A stretch of DNA of 33,989 nucleotides from Sphingobacterium sp. Lineage in GTDB: Bacteria > Bacteroidota > Bacteroidia > Sphingobacteriales > Sphingobacteriaceae. Location: contig JAIRVH010000086.1 in the NCBI GenBank assembly GCA_031253985.1, positions 1 to 33,989 on the forward strand, given 5' to 3'. The notes under the pieces were generated by a model, which worked only from the letters and a program-made list of their open reading frames with translations, did no database searches and was not told the origin of the DNA. The translations under genes were made by a program, and so were the position numbers. Shown one piece after another: positions 16,086 through 24,702 of this stretch (its first letter is position 1; each line of letters starts with the position of its first letter).

Positions 16086-18185
16086 ATGAAGGAATCGAAC
16101 GTGCAAACTGAACTTAACGTAAGCGGAATGCACTGTGCAAATTGTGCTATTTCAATTCACAAATACCTAGAAAACAACGGAGCCAAAGATATTTATGTGG
16201 ATTTTGCCTCAGACGAAGTTAAGTTTTCCGATATTCCGCTGGAGCAATTACCCGTGTTGGTCAAAGGTATCGAGTCTTTAGGTTACAAAGTAATTGAGGA
16301 TAAGGATAAGAAGCCTAGCTTTTGGAAATCAATCGAGTTTAAATTTCTCTGTTGTCTGGTTTTCACCATTCCTTTGTGGAGTCATATGTTTACGGACGTA
16401 TCTATCCTGCATGATCCCTATATCCAATTAGCGCTATGTACCCCAGTTTACATCATTGGCTTTTCCTATTTTGGAATTAGCGCGTTTCGTTCCATCTGGA
16501 ACAGAATGCCAAACATGGATGTGCTCATCTTTATTGGATCTACAGCCGCTTTTATTTATAGCCTCATCGGAACATACTATCATCTTGGGCATGATTATCA
16601 GTTCTATGAAACATGCGCAACAATTATTACTTTAGTCTTCCTGGGCAATGTTCTGGAAAAAAGAGCCGTCACCAAGACCACATCCGCAATCAAAGAGTTG
16701 GTTAAATATCAAGAAATGCGTGCCGTCAGGATTGAAGGCGATCAAGAACTAGAGATACTGGCCAAAGAAATCAAAACCGGTGATATCTTAAAAGTGAATA
16801 CAGGAAATCAGATACCAGCAGATGGTGATATTTTGGAAGGACAGGCTTGGGTGGACGAATCGATGTTAACCGGGGAAAGTGTGCCTGTCGAAAAAATAAA
16901 ATATGATTCTGTCATCGGCGGTACCCTTTTGACGGAAGGCAACATCCGAATTGTGGCTACGAAAGTTGGATCAAAAAGCGTGCTGTATCAAATTATCCAG
17001 TTAATTAAGGATGCGCAGAGCAAAAAACCACCGATCCAGAAATTCGGCGATAAGGTAGCTGCTTATTTCGTTCCCATTGTTGTCACGATCTCGTTTTTCA
17101 CCTTTTTCATTACCTATTTTATTGCCCAATTACCCTTGCAGCAATCGTTAATGAATGCCATAGCAACGCTTGTTGTATCTTGCCCATGTGCGATGGGATT
17201 AGCGACTCCAACAGCTGTTATGGTGGGTTTGGGAAGAGCAGCAAAAAAGGGAATATTGATCAAAGGCGGAAGTACCATTGAGGAAATGTCAGACCTCAAG
17301 CAGATGGTGTTCGACAAAACAGGCACCTTAACCACCGGCGATTTCAATATCAAGGCGATTCAGACATTCGGTATTGAACAATCCCAGGTGGAATCTATCA
17401 TAGCGCAGCTGGAAAGCTATTCGAGTCATCCGATTGCGAAATCAATCCGGAAACAACTCAAAGAGATCAAGTCTTACCGCATTATCTTCCAGGAAGTCAA
17501 CGAAATTCGAGGTAAAGGAATATTTGCGACAGATACAAACGGAAACAGCTATTCCATTTGCAATGCCAAACTAGGCGAAAAAGATTACTCCAATCGTTAT
17601 GACCTTACTTTAACGATCAATGGTGTTGTCATTGCTGGTATTGTGCTGGAAGATCAGATTAAACCCTATGCGAAGGAACTCATACAGTACCTGAAAGACA
17701 AAGGTATACGTCCTATTCTTTTAAGTGGCGACAGACAGAGTAAATGCGAGCGAACCGCTCAAAAACTGGGCATTGCGGATGTCTATTGGGACAAATCGCC
17801 CGAAGAAAAACTGGAAATTTTATACCAACTAAAAAAGAATGGTCCTACCGCAATGGTGGGCGACGGCATCAACGATGCTCCGGCACTTACCGCTGCAGAT
17901 GTAGGTATATCGCTTGGAGACTCGACACACATCGCGATCCAGTCAGCAAAGGTCATATTGTTAAACAACGATCTGCGCTCGATCGAAAAGCTGCTAATGA
18001 TTGGCCATCATACCTTACTGACCATTAAACAGAATTTATTTTGGGCCTTTGCATACAATATTGTTGCGATACCGCTTGCTGCCACTGGCTTTCTTGGACC
18101 GATGCTAGCAGCCTTAAGCATGGCCTTTTCAGACCACGTTGTAATCGGCAACTCCATACGCCTGCGCTTTAAGAAAATGAAATAA
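16086..18185 (+). CDS. copA: Copper-translocating P1B-type ATPase
   Basis: A 699-residue heavy-metal ATPase that exports Cu(I) across the inner membrane. One N-terminal metal-binding domain carries GMHCANC (Cys17, Cys20). Eight transmembrane helices follow, with the ion-site CPC (Cys366-Pro-Cys368) in helix 6. The actuator loop has DESMLTGES, the phosphorylation site is DKTGT (Asp410), the P1B HP motif is SSHPIAKS (His448), and the hinge is VGDGINDAPAL (about 591-601). Helix 7 has AFAYNIVAIPLA with the Tyr-Asn pair of Cu pumps. In helix 8 the usual MxxSS reads MAFSD (Asp instead of the second Ser), a difference that could affect the exit site. The gene is monocistronic between its own promoter and a terminator. 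Symbol given by family; another Cu(I) paralogue is possible. Confidence 0.92.
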   Translation: MKESNVQTELNVSGMHCANCAISIHKYLENNGAKDIYVDFASDEVKFSDIPLEQLPVLVKGIESLGYKVIEDKDKKPSFWKSIEFKFLCCLVFTIPLWSHMFTDVSILHDPYIQLALCTPVYIIGFSYFGISAFRSIWNRMPNMDVLIFIGSTAAFIYSLIGTYYHLGHDYQFYETCATIITLVFLGNVLEKRAVTKTTSAIKELVKYQEMRAVRIEGDQELEILAKEIKTGDILKVNTGNQIPADGDILEGQAWVDESMLTGESVPVEKIKYDSVIGGTLLTEGNIRIVATKVGSKSVLYQIIQLIKDAQSKKPPIQKFGDKVAAYFVPIVVTISFFTFFITYFIAQLPLQQSLMNAIATLVVSCPCAMGLATPTAVMVGLGRAAKKGILIKGGSTIEEMSDLKQMVFDKTGTLTTGDFNIKAIQTFGIEQSQVESIIAQLESYSSHPIAKSIRKQLKEIKSYRIIFQEVNEIRGKGIFATDTNGNSYSICNAKLGEKDYSNRYDLTLTINGVVIAGIVLEDQIKPYAKELIQYLKDKGIRPILLSGDRQSKCERTAQKLGIADVYWDKSPEEKLEILYQLKKNGPTAMVGDGINDAPALTAADVGISLGDSTHIAIQSAKVILLNNDLRSIEKLLMIGHHTLLTIKQNLFWAFAYNIVAIPLAATGFLGPMLAALSMAFSDHVVIGNSIRLRFKKMK

Positions 18186-18207
18186 ATACCCTACTCCATA
18201 TGTACCA

Positions 18208-18236
18208 AGACAATCCATAAAAGATTGTCTTTTTTG
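18208..18236 (+). terminator. Intrinsic terminator after copA
   Basis: A 9-base-pair stem AAGACAATC / GATTGTCTT (18208-18216 and 18224-18232) with a 7-base loop is followed by T6, 22 bases after the stop codon. Confidence 0.85.
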
Positions 18237-18249
18237 TGTATATTAGGGC

Positions 18250-18281
18250 TTGAATCATTCGCTTTTGAGGTTAAATTTTTG
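18250..18281 (+). promoter_or_regulatory. Probable promoter of the gyrA operon
   Basis: TTG at 18250-18252, 21 bases, then AATTTTTG at 18274-18281, one mismatch to TAnnTTTG. The leader would be about 60 bases. It lies directly after the copA terminator. Confidence 0.4.
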
Positions 18282-18348
18282 TAACTTCGCATGCGTGACA
18301 AGCCAATTTAAGGGGCTTGTCTACTAGTTTTATTGAAACCAAATTCAT

Positions 18349-20913
18349 ATGGCTGAAGAAACAGAAAACGACAACAATCTTGTTCCGGCAAACGACCGGA
18401 TTATCCCAATCAATATCGAGGATCAGATGAAGTCTGCCTACATTGACTACTCCATGTCTGTCATTGTATCAAGGGCGCTTCCTGATGCGCGTGATGGTAT
18501 GAAACCAGTACACAGACGTGTTCTTTATGGTATGCTGGACTTAGGGGTTACCAGTGGCAAGCCTTATAAAAAGTCTGCCCGTATCGTTGGTGACGTATTA
18601 GGTAAATATCACCCACATGGTGATTCATCCGTTTATGACACCATGGTCCGTATGGCTCAAGATTGGAGTTTACGCTATCCGTTGGTAGATGGTCAAGGTA
18701 ACTACGGTTCCATTGATGGAGACCCTCCTGCGGCGATGCGTTATACAGAGGCAAGATTAAAGAAAATTGCTGAAGAAATGCTATCCGACATCAACAAAGA
18801 TACTGTTGATTTCCAAAATAACTTTGACGACTCCCTGCAAGAGCCAACGGTATTACCTACCCGTATTCCTAATCTCCTTGTCAACGGAGCGTCCGGTATT
18901 GCCGTAGGTATGGCGACAAATATGGCTCCACATAACCTTTCTGAGGTTATTGATGGTACAATTGCTTTTATTGACAACCGTGATATCGAAGTTGCTGAAC
19001 TCATGCAGCATATCAAAGGTCCAGACTTCCCTACCGGTGCATTGATCTATGGTTATGCCGGAGTACAGGATGCCTGCAATACTGGTCGTGGCCGTATCGT
19101 GATGCGCGCTAAGGCTGAAATCGAAACAACCAAGTCTGGAAAAGAGCAGATTATCGTTACGGAGATTCCTTATCAGGTGAATAAGGCCAACATGATCGAG
19201 CGTACAGCCGAGTTGGTCAACGAAAAGAAATTAGAAGGTATTTCTGCCATCCGTGATGAATCGGATCGTACAGGTATGCGTGTTGTATACGATATCAAAC
19301 GCGATGCGAATGCCAATGTCGTTTTAAATAATCTATTTAAATACACTGCACTACAAACCTCTTTCTCAGTCAATAACATTGCACTAGTTAAAGGAAGACC
19401 TGTTCTGATGAATCTGAAAGATATGATTCATGAGTTTGTAGAACATAGACACGATGTTATTGTCAGACGTACACGTTACGAACTCGCAGAGGCTGAAAAA
19501 CGTGCCCATATCTTAGAGGGGTATTTGATTGCACTAGATCATTTGGATGAAGTGATCAAGTTAATCCGTAATTCGGATACACCTGAAGATGCACGTGTTG
19601 GGTTAATGGAACAATTTGGTTTATCCGATCTTCAGGCCCGTGCGATTCTCGATATGACTTTGCGCCGTCTAACTGGACTGGAGCGTGATAAGATCAAAGA
19701 AGAGTATGCTGAATTAATGAAAACAATTGACTATTTGAAATCTGTATTGGCAGATGAAGAACTTCGTATGAAGATCATTAAGGATGAGTTGATTGAGATC
19801 AAAGAAAAATTTGGTGACGAGCGTAGGTCGCAGATCGTCCATTCTGCAGAAGATATGCGTATGGAAGATTTTATTGATGATGAAGAAATCGTTATCACGA
19901 TCTCCCACAATAGTTACGTAAAACGTACGCCGTTATCTGAATACAAACGTCAAGGTCGCGGTGGCCGTGGATCAATTGGTACAAATACACGTGAAGAAGA
20001 TTTTACGGAACATATCATTACAGCTTCAGCACACAACTATATGCTGCTATTTACAGAAGCTGGCCGTTGTTTCTGGTTGCGTGCATTTGAAATTCCTGAA
20101 GGAAGCCGTACTTCTCGCGGACGGGCACTTCAAAACATCATCAACGTTCCAAAAGAAGAAAAAATAAAGGCCTTCATCTTAGTAAAGAATTTGAAAGACC
20201 AAGAATACCTGGAAAACAACTTCATTATTATGTGTACCAAAAAAGGTACGATTAAGAAAACGTCTTTAGAGGCCTATTCACGTCCAAGAGCAAATGGTAT
20301 TAATGCGATCAATATCAATGACGGCGATCAACTAATCGAAGCTTGTTTGACTACTGGAAGAAGTGAAATTGTGATGGCTCTTCGTTCTGGCCGTGCAATT
20401 CGTTTCAATGAATCTACTGTCCGTCCAATGGGCAGAACTGCCACTGGAGTACGTGGTATCACCTTAGGCACCGAAAGTGACGAAGTGATTGGCATGATTA
20501 GTGTGAATGATTCAGAAACAACTGTATTGGTCGTTTCTGAAAAAGGATACGGAAAACGTACAGATATTGAAGATTATCGCGTAACAAATCGTGGTGGTAA
20601 AGGCGTTAAAACAATTAACGTCACGGACAAAACTGGCGAGCTCGTTGCGATAAAAGGCGTTACTGACAATGAGGACCTGATGATCATCAATAAATCCGGT
20701 ATTGTTATCCGCATCGCTGTAGAAGAACTAAGAGTAATGGGACGTGCAACGCAAGGTGTAAGACTCATTAATCTGAAAGATAACGACGAGATCGCTTCCA
20801 TTACGAAAGTCGATCGTGAAGAAGAATCTGAAGAGGAGTCTGATCTTGTCGAAGGTTCTACAGACAACGATGATTCGACTTCTGAAGAAAATACGGACTC
20901 AAACGAAGAATAA
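18349..20913 (+). CDS. gyrA: DNA gyrase subunit A
   Basis: An 854-residue breakage-reunion subunit of gyrase, which introduces negative supercoils with GyrB. The catalytic Tyr132 is in [10 protein letters not shown]. The quinolone-resistance region [10 protein letters not shown] keeps Ser93 and Asp97, the positions of E. coli Ser83 and Asp87, as in susceptible enzymes. The C-terminal domain is a six-bladed beta-pinwheel beginning after about residue 515; its GyrA-box is QGRGGRG (about 533-539), which separates gyrase from topoisomerase IV. The last 30 residues are strongly acidic (Glu, Asp and Ser). The next gene starts 8 bases after the stop, with a second close behind, so gyrA heads a three-gene operon with two exported TPR proteins. 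Confidence 0.98.
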   Translation: MAEETENDNNLVPANDRIIPINIEDQMKSAYIDYSMSVIVSRALPDARDGMKPVHRRVLYGMLDLGVTSGKPYKKSARIVGDVLGKYHPHGDSSVYDTMVRMAQDWSLRYPLVDGQGNYGSIDGDPPAAMRYTEARLKKIAEEMLSDINKDTVDFQNNFDDSLQEPTVLPTRIPNLLVNGASGIAVGMATNMAPHNLSEVIDGTIAFIDNRDIEVAELMQHIKGPDFPTGALIYGYAGVQDACNTGRGRIVMRAKAEIETTKSGKEQIIVTEIPYQVNKANMIERTAELVNEKKLEGISAIRDESDRTGMRVVYDIKRDANANVVLNNLFKYTALQTSFSVNNIALVKGRPVLMNLKDMIHEFVEHRHDVIVRRTRYELAEAEKRAHILEGYLIALDHLDEVIKLIRNSDTPEDARVGLMEQFGLSDLQARAILDMTLRRLTGLERDKIKEEYAELMKTIDYLKSVLADEELRMKIIKDELIEIKEKFGDERRSQIVHSAEDMRMEDFIDDEEIVITISHNSYVKRTPLSEYKRQGRGGRGSIGTNTREEDFTEHIITASAHNYMLLFTEAGRCFWLRAFEIPEGSRTSRGRALQNIINVPKEEKIKAFILVKNLKDQEYLENNFIIMCTKKGTIKKTSLEAYSRPRANGINAININDGDQLIEACLTTGRSEIVMALRSGRAIRFNESTVRPMGRTATGVRGITLGTESDEVIGMISVNDSETTVLVVSEKGYGKRTDIEDYRVTNRGGKGVKTINVTDKTGELVAIKGVTDNEDLMIINKSGIVIRIAVEELRVMGRATQGVRLINLKDNDEIASITKVDREEESEEESDLVEGSTDNDDSTSEENTDSNEE

Positions 20914-20921
20914 ATAGTCTA

Positions 20922-22022
20922 ATGAAGAACTTACTGATATCATTGTTAATATCTGCAAGTAGTTTAACTGTTGTTGCCCAATCTAATTTGAAGGAGGGCA
21001 GCAACAGTTTTGCTTTATATACCAAAACTGGCGAGTTTAAAAATCTTGAAAATGCGCGAAAATTCGCCGATGCTGCTTTTCAATCTAAAAAGGATTCAGC
21101 TTCTGTGAATAACAATCTTTTAAGAGCGCTGGTGTATAGCTCCTTAGCAGTTGCAGATTCAACAAGAAAACAGCAATACAAAATGGACCCTATTGACGTG
21201 TCCATTAAATCACTCAAGCTGTTGGATGCAAAAAAAGCCCGTCGAAACTTTCCTGCGGAGATGGACTATATTCGTCAAAATCTCGCTGGAGCCATCTCCT
21301 ATCAGGGCGCTTTAGCTTTAAAAGATGGTAAACTTGACAAAGCTTATAAAGCTTATCTTCGAATCGATTCACTGGGCTTCAAAAATAATGATCTGAAATA
21401 TAATTTGGCTGTACTCTCCGGTAAGAATAAAGATTATATGAATTCAATCAAATATTATGATGAGCTCATTAAAGGAGAGCAGCCTAAACCAAATTACTTT
21501 CTCGAATTAGCGCAGATTTATACACTTGGAGGTACTAAACAGGATGTATTAAACGTTCTTGAAAAAGGACATGCTATATTTCCTGAAAATAAACAGATAC
21601 TTTTCAGATTAATTGATGTGTATTCGGCCAATCATTCGTATGATGCAATCTTAAACGTAATTGCCGATGCAATACGCCTGGAGCCGGAAAATGTCGAATT
21701 AAATTATATTGCAGGTTATTCCTATGAAAATGCGAATGACGTCAAAAAAGCGAAAGAGTATTATAACAATGTATTGCGTCTAGATCCAAATAATTATGAA
21801 TCTAATCTGGCATTAGGTTTAATCAATCTGGAGACTTTATTGAAGGAGCCTTCCAATCAAGATATACAGGAGTTAACGATCGAATATCTGTTGAAAGCGA
21901 ATGAAATAAAACCCTATGATGTCAATGCACTGAAAGCTTTAGCGAAATACTATACACTTATTGATGATGCGTCACAATTAGACAGAGTGAATTTATTATT
22001 GAATCAATTAACAGTTAAATAG
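20922..22022 (+). CDS. Exported tetratricopeptide-repeat protein
   Basis: A 366-residue protein with a signal peptide (residues 1-19, ending TVVAQ) and no lipobox, so probably periplasmic or outer-membrane associated. Helical TPR units are visible, best from about 150 onward: GALALKDGKLDKAYKAYLRI, LSGKNKDYMNSIKYYDELI, and NYIAGYSYENANDVKKAKEY YNNVLRLDPNNYESNLALG; the pattern of small and aromatic residues and the LDPNN end are typical. No enzyme domain is seen. It starts 8 bases after gyrA and ends 2 bases before the next TPR gene, which it resembles in size and layout; the pair probably arose by duplication. Function unknown; TPRs usually mediate protein contacts. Confidence 0.88.
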   Translation: MKNLLISLLISASSLTVVAQSNLKEGSNSFALYTKTGEFKNLENARKFADAAFQSKKDSASVNNNLLRALVYSSLAVADSTRKQQYKMDPIDVSIKSLKLLDAKKARRNFPAEMDYIRQNLAGAISYQGALALKDGKLDKAYKAYLRIDSLGFKNNDLKYNLAVLSGKNKDYMNSIKYYDELIKGEQPKPNYFLELAQIYTLGGTKQDVLNVLEKGHAIFPENKQILFRLIDVYSANHSYDAILNVIADAIRLEPENVELNYIAGYSYENANDVKKAKEYYNNVLRLDPNNYESNLALGLINLETLLKEPSNQDIQELTIEYLLKANEIKPYDVNALKALAKYYTLIDDASQLDRVNLLLNQLTVK

Positions 22023-22024
22023 AT

Positions 22025-23197
22025 ATGAATTTAAAATCTCTATTATTATTAGCAGCAATAGGTACTGTGTCTACCTCAGTTTCTTTTGCGCAAACCGGTA
22101 ATATTAAAAAAGCAAAAACTGGCCTGGCTAAATTTCAAGAATTGAAAGATGCTGGCACAGTTCAATTGGGTATCCCAAATCTGAAATCAGCAAAAGAAGC
22201 TATTGATGCTGCTGTTATCAATGACAAAACAAAAGATAACGCTGAAGCATGGACTGTATACGCCTTAGTAAATGCAAACCTATCAACGATAGATAAATCA
22301 TCCGAGTTAGCAAAGTTAGCTGAAGATGGAATTGCTAAAGCAAAACAGCTGGATACAGATGGTGCTAATAAAGCGAATATTACTGTTGCAGAGCAAATCT
22401 TGGGACAATATAACTTCAATTTAGGTGCTGAAGAATATCAAGCTCAAAAATATGCCGATTCATACAGCTCTTTTACAAAAGCATTGACCTATCTTCCGGG
22501 CGATACATTGGTTACTTATTATAGCGGTGTTGCAGCATTGTCTAACAAAGATTATAAGAATGCGATCGAGCGTTACAAGGAACTAATTCCAAGAAAGGAT
22601 TTCTCTTCGCATAAAACGATTATGGTCGATCTGCCAAAATTGTACCTATCTATGCAAGACACCACATCAGCACTTGAATATGCAAAAAAAGCAGCTGAAG
22701 CCTATCCTGATGATAATGCAGCAATGACTCAAAACATTGAATTGAATTTGATTACAGGTCATGAAAAAGAAACAATTGACGCCATTACTGCGCAATTGGC
22801 AAAAGATCCAAATAATAAGAGCTTAAACTATTATTTAGGTATTGCACAATCATCTGCCAAAAATGACGAAGCAGCAGTTGCAGCTTATAAAAAAGCATTG
22901 GAAATCGATCCTAACTTTTTCGAAGCAAATACAAACTTAGCGATCACCTTGATGAATAAAACGCGTGAAAAATTAAATGTTGTCAATAACAACAGAAAAC
23001 TGACGCAAGCTCAATATGATGCAGAATTAAATAAAATTAAAGCAGAATTGAAACCAGTACTTCCTTACCTAGAAAAAGCGGTTTCTTTGCAGCCAAAAAA
23101 TGTAGATGCTTTAACTAACTTAAAGAACTACTATATCTTTATGCAAGATGAAGCTAAAACTGCTGAAATCAATGCAAAAATCAAGGAAGTAGAATAA
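22025..23197 (+). CDS. Exported tetratricopeptide-repeat protein (paralogue of the preceding gene)
   Basis: A 390-residue exported protein with signal peptide ending SVSFAQ at residue 23. TPR units are seen at about 138-165 (EYQAQKYADSYSSFTKALTYL), 168-195 (GVAALSNKDYKNAIERYKEL), 265-300 (YYLGIAQSSAKNDEAAVAAY, KKALEIDPNFFEANTNLAI) and 340-375 (LPYLEKAVSLQPKNVDALTN). It lacks enzyme motifs and membrane helices. It starts 2 bases after the stop of the preceding TPR gene, so translation is probably coupled. The operon ends in a strong hairpin. A structural or scaffold role in the cell envelope is possible but not shown; co-transcription with gyrA does not imply a role in DNA topology. Confidence 0.88.
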   Translation: MNLKSLLLLAAIGTVSTSVSFAQTGNIKKAKTGLAKFQELKDAGTVQLGIPNLKSAKEAIDAAVINDKTKDNAEAWTVYALVNANLSTIDKSSELAKLAEDGIAKAKQLDTDGANKANITVAEQILGQYNFNLGAEEYQAQKYADSYSSFTKALTYLPGDTLVTYYSGVAALSNKDYKNAIERYKELIPRKDFSSHKTIMVDLPKLYLSMQDTTSALEYAKKAAEAYPDDNAAMTQNIELNLITGHEKETIDAITAQLAKDPNNKSLNYYLGIAQSSAKNDEAAVAAYKKALEIDPNFFEANTNLAITLMNKTREKLNVVNNNRKLTQAQYDAELNKIKAELKPVLPYLEKAVSLQPKNVDALTNLKNYYIFMQDEAKTAEINAKIKEVE

Positions 23198-23216
23198 TCG
23201 ACTTCTTCAGGAAACG

Positions 23217-23249
23217 AAAAGCCCGCATAACTGGTTATGCGGGCTTTTT
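23217..23249. terminator. Bidirectional terminator between the gyrA operon and the FKBP gene
   Basis: A 14-base-pair perfect stem (23217-23230 with 23235-23248) with core GCCCGCATAA / TTATGCGGGC and a 4-base loop CTGG carries A4 before and T5 after. It lies between converging genes, 19 bases after the plus-strand stop and 12 bases beyond the minus-strand stop. Confidence 0.92.
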
Positions 23250-23261
23250 CTTTTACTCCCT

Positions 23262-23705
23262 TTAGGATAAGATTGCAATTAACTCAATCTGAAAGATCAA
23301 TGTACATTCGCCACCTTTTCTGGGAAGCAATTCTTCTTTTCCATACGCTAAATTCGGCGGCAGATATACTTCCCAAATCGATCCAACAGGCATTTTCGAA
23401 ATTGCCTCCTGCCATCCGATAATGAGTTCATTGATATAAAAAGTTTCAGGACGTTTGCGCTTGTAGGAACTGTCGAATACCGTTCCATCCAAAAGCTCGC
23501 CCTTATAGTGACAGATTACCTTGGAAGATTTTTTCGGAATATTCCCGGCTCCCGCTGTCGATACCTTATACTGCAAACCTGATGCACAAACCACCACACC
23601 ATCCTTGTGCGCATTTTCCTCCAAAAATATTCTTCCTGCTTCGCGATTCCTTTCCAGAACTGCGCCTGAATTTGCTTTATTTTTCTTTTTCTGAACCAAA
23701 ACCAA
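23262..23705 (-). CDS. FKBP-type peptidyl-prolyl cis-trans isomerase
   Basis: A 147-residue prolyl isomerase. A charged helical N-terminal segment (about 1-50, including NREAGRIFLEENAHKDGV and ASGLQYKV) resembles the dimerisation region of Mip/FkpA/FklB proteins. The FKBP domain covers about 58-147: VICHYKGELLDGTVFDSSY, the active-site Trp of IIGWQEAISKMPVGS, LPPNLAYGKE and the final strand TLIFQIELIAI. There is no signal peptide, so it should be cytoplasmic. The start is unusual: no ATG or GTG exists between the upstream in-frame stop and the domain, so a TTG at 23705 (or 23699) must be used. Single gene, ending at a bidirectional terminator. Confidence 0.9.
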   Translation of the reverse strand: MVLVQKKKNKANSGAVLERNREAGRIFLEENAHKDGVVVCASGLQYKVSTAGAGNIPKKSSKVICHYKGELLDGTVFDSSYKRKRPETFYINELIIGWQEAISKMPVGSIWEVYLPPNLAYGKEELLPRKGGECTLIFQIELIAILS

Positions 23706-23812
23706 CTTGATTAAATTGCTAAAATGCCAATTATTTATTTTATCCTCAAAATAACAGCTTTTTATCCTTTTAATGAAGAAAATCGGTTTTTTTGTTCTTT
23801 AAATAGACTTTA

Positions 23813-24223
23813 TTACAGTAAAGTAGCCTGTAGCGTTTTTTCGAAACTAAATGCCTTGCTAACGGGACAATTTTCTTTTGCTTTATTCGCTATTGTCTGA
23901 AATTCGGATTCACTGATTGCAGGGACACGGCCTTTTAGTTCTAGTTCAGACCGTACTATTGAACCATTTTCAAAAACGATCGTTGATACGGTCGTCAGCT
24001 CGTCAGGGACAAAGCCCGCCTCAGACAGGTAGGCACTCAGCTGCATGGTAAAACAGCCAGCATGTGCTGCTGCCAATAACTCTTCGGGGTTTGTTCCTAC
24101 ACCGTTTTCAAAGCGGGTCGAAAATGAATATTGCGTATGATCCAACGCTGTACTATCAGTAGTCAGGTTACCTTTCCCCTCTTTAAGATTGCCATTCCAT
24201 TGGGCTGTTGCTTTTCTTCTCAT
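23813..24223 (-). CDS. osmC: OsmC-family peroxiredoxin
   Basis: A 136-residue classical OsmC protein that reduces organic hydroperoxides with thiols. The catalytic segment [25 protein letters not shown] has the conserved Arg37, Glu48 and Cys57, and the second cysteine is Cys119 in [10 protein letters not shown]. The N-terminal strand [14 protein letters not shown] and the strand [11 protein letters not shown] also match the family. The ATG start at 24223 gives the usual N-terminus. Cytoplasmic, monocistronic on the minus strand, 107 bases upstream of the FKBP gene with no terminator seen between them, so read-through is possible. Differs in subtype from the OsmC-like protein at 13566-13967. 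Confidence 0.93.
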   Translation of the reverse strand: MRRKATAQWNGNLKEGKGNLTTDSTALDHTQYSFSTRFENGVGTNPEELLAAAHAGCFTMQLSAYLSEAGFVPDELTTVSTIVFENGSIVRSELELKGRVPAISESEFQTIANKAKENCPVSKAFSFEKTLQATLL

Positions 24224-24396
24224 GATTTTAATATCTGTTATTGATTTTAATTTTTATCCATTCAGCTTTTTGTGACAAAAGTTCCACTGTCACCATTCTT
24301 AGAACAAATTTTGGATAAAAAAGTTGTGCACTAAGCGTAAATTAATGTCGCGATCCCTCCTGCTACTACGTTAGCTATTTTATTAAAACTAAACTC

Positions 24397-24648
24397 ATGA
24401 ATAAAATAATATACCTTTTCATTGCCTTAACGGCATTTGCTTCCTGTAAAACAAACCAACTGAAGGATCAGGCGCTGATACAAGACTGTCCCGAAGAGAA
24501 AATTGTAAACAAAATACCCGGTCCGCCGGTAAAGGGGGAAACCGAAAAGATTTATTACATCTATCAGGGCAAAAGGATTTCACCCAAACAATTTGATCAG
24601 GAGTGGTTAAAAAATAATTGTGATATTAAAGAGACAGTTGTCTATTGA
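24397..24648 (+). CDS. Small lipoprotein of unknown function
   Basis: An 83-residue exported lipoprotein. Residues 1-17 form a hydrophobic signal with lipobox FASC (Cys17). The mature part is short and charged, with two cysteines (in IQDCPEE and KNNCDIKE) that could form a disulfide, a Pro-rich stretch KIPGPPVKGE, and a small basic/aromatic motif YYIYQGKRISPKQFDQEW. I do not recognise the family. It lies 54 bases upstream of an MFS gene that has its own promoter-like sequence, so co-transcription is uncertain. Codon use and the clean ATG plus lipobox argue it is real. Confidence 0.75.
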   Translation: MNKIIYLFIALTAFASCKTNQLKDQALIQDCPEEKIVNKIPGPPVKGETEKIYYIYQGKRISPKQFDQEWLKNNCDIKETVVY

Positions 24649-24653
24649 TTTTA

Positions 24654-24685
24654 TTTCAAAAAATAAGCTCAAAGACGTAATTTTG
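24654..24685 (+). promoter_or_regulatory. Promoter of the MFS transporter gene
   Basis: TTTC at 24654-24657, 20 bases, then TAATTTTG at 24678-24685, a full match to the -7 consensus with one mismatch in the -33 box. Transcription would start about 10 bases before the ATG, leaving a very short leader. Confidence 0.45.
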
Positions 24686-24702
24686 CCTAAAATTTTTTTT
24701 AA

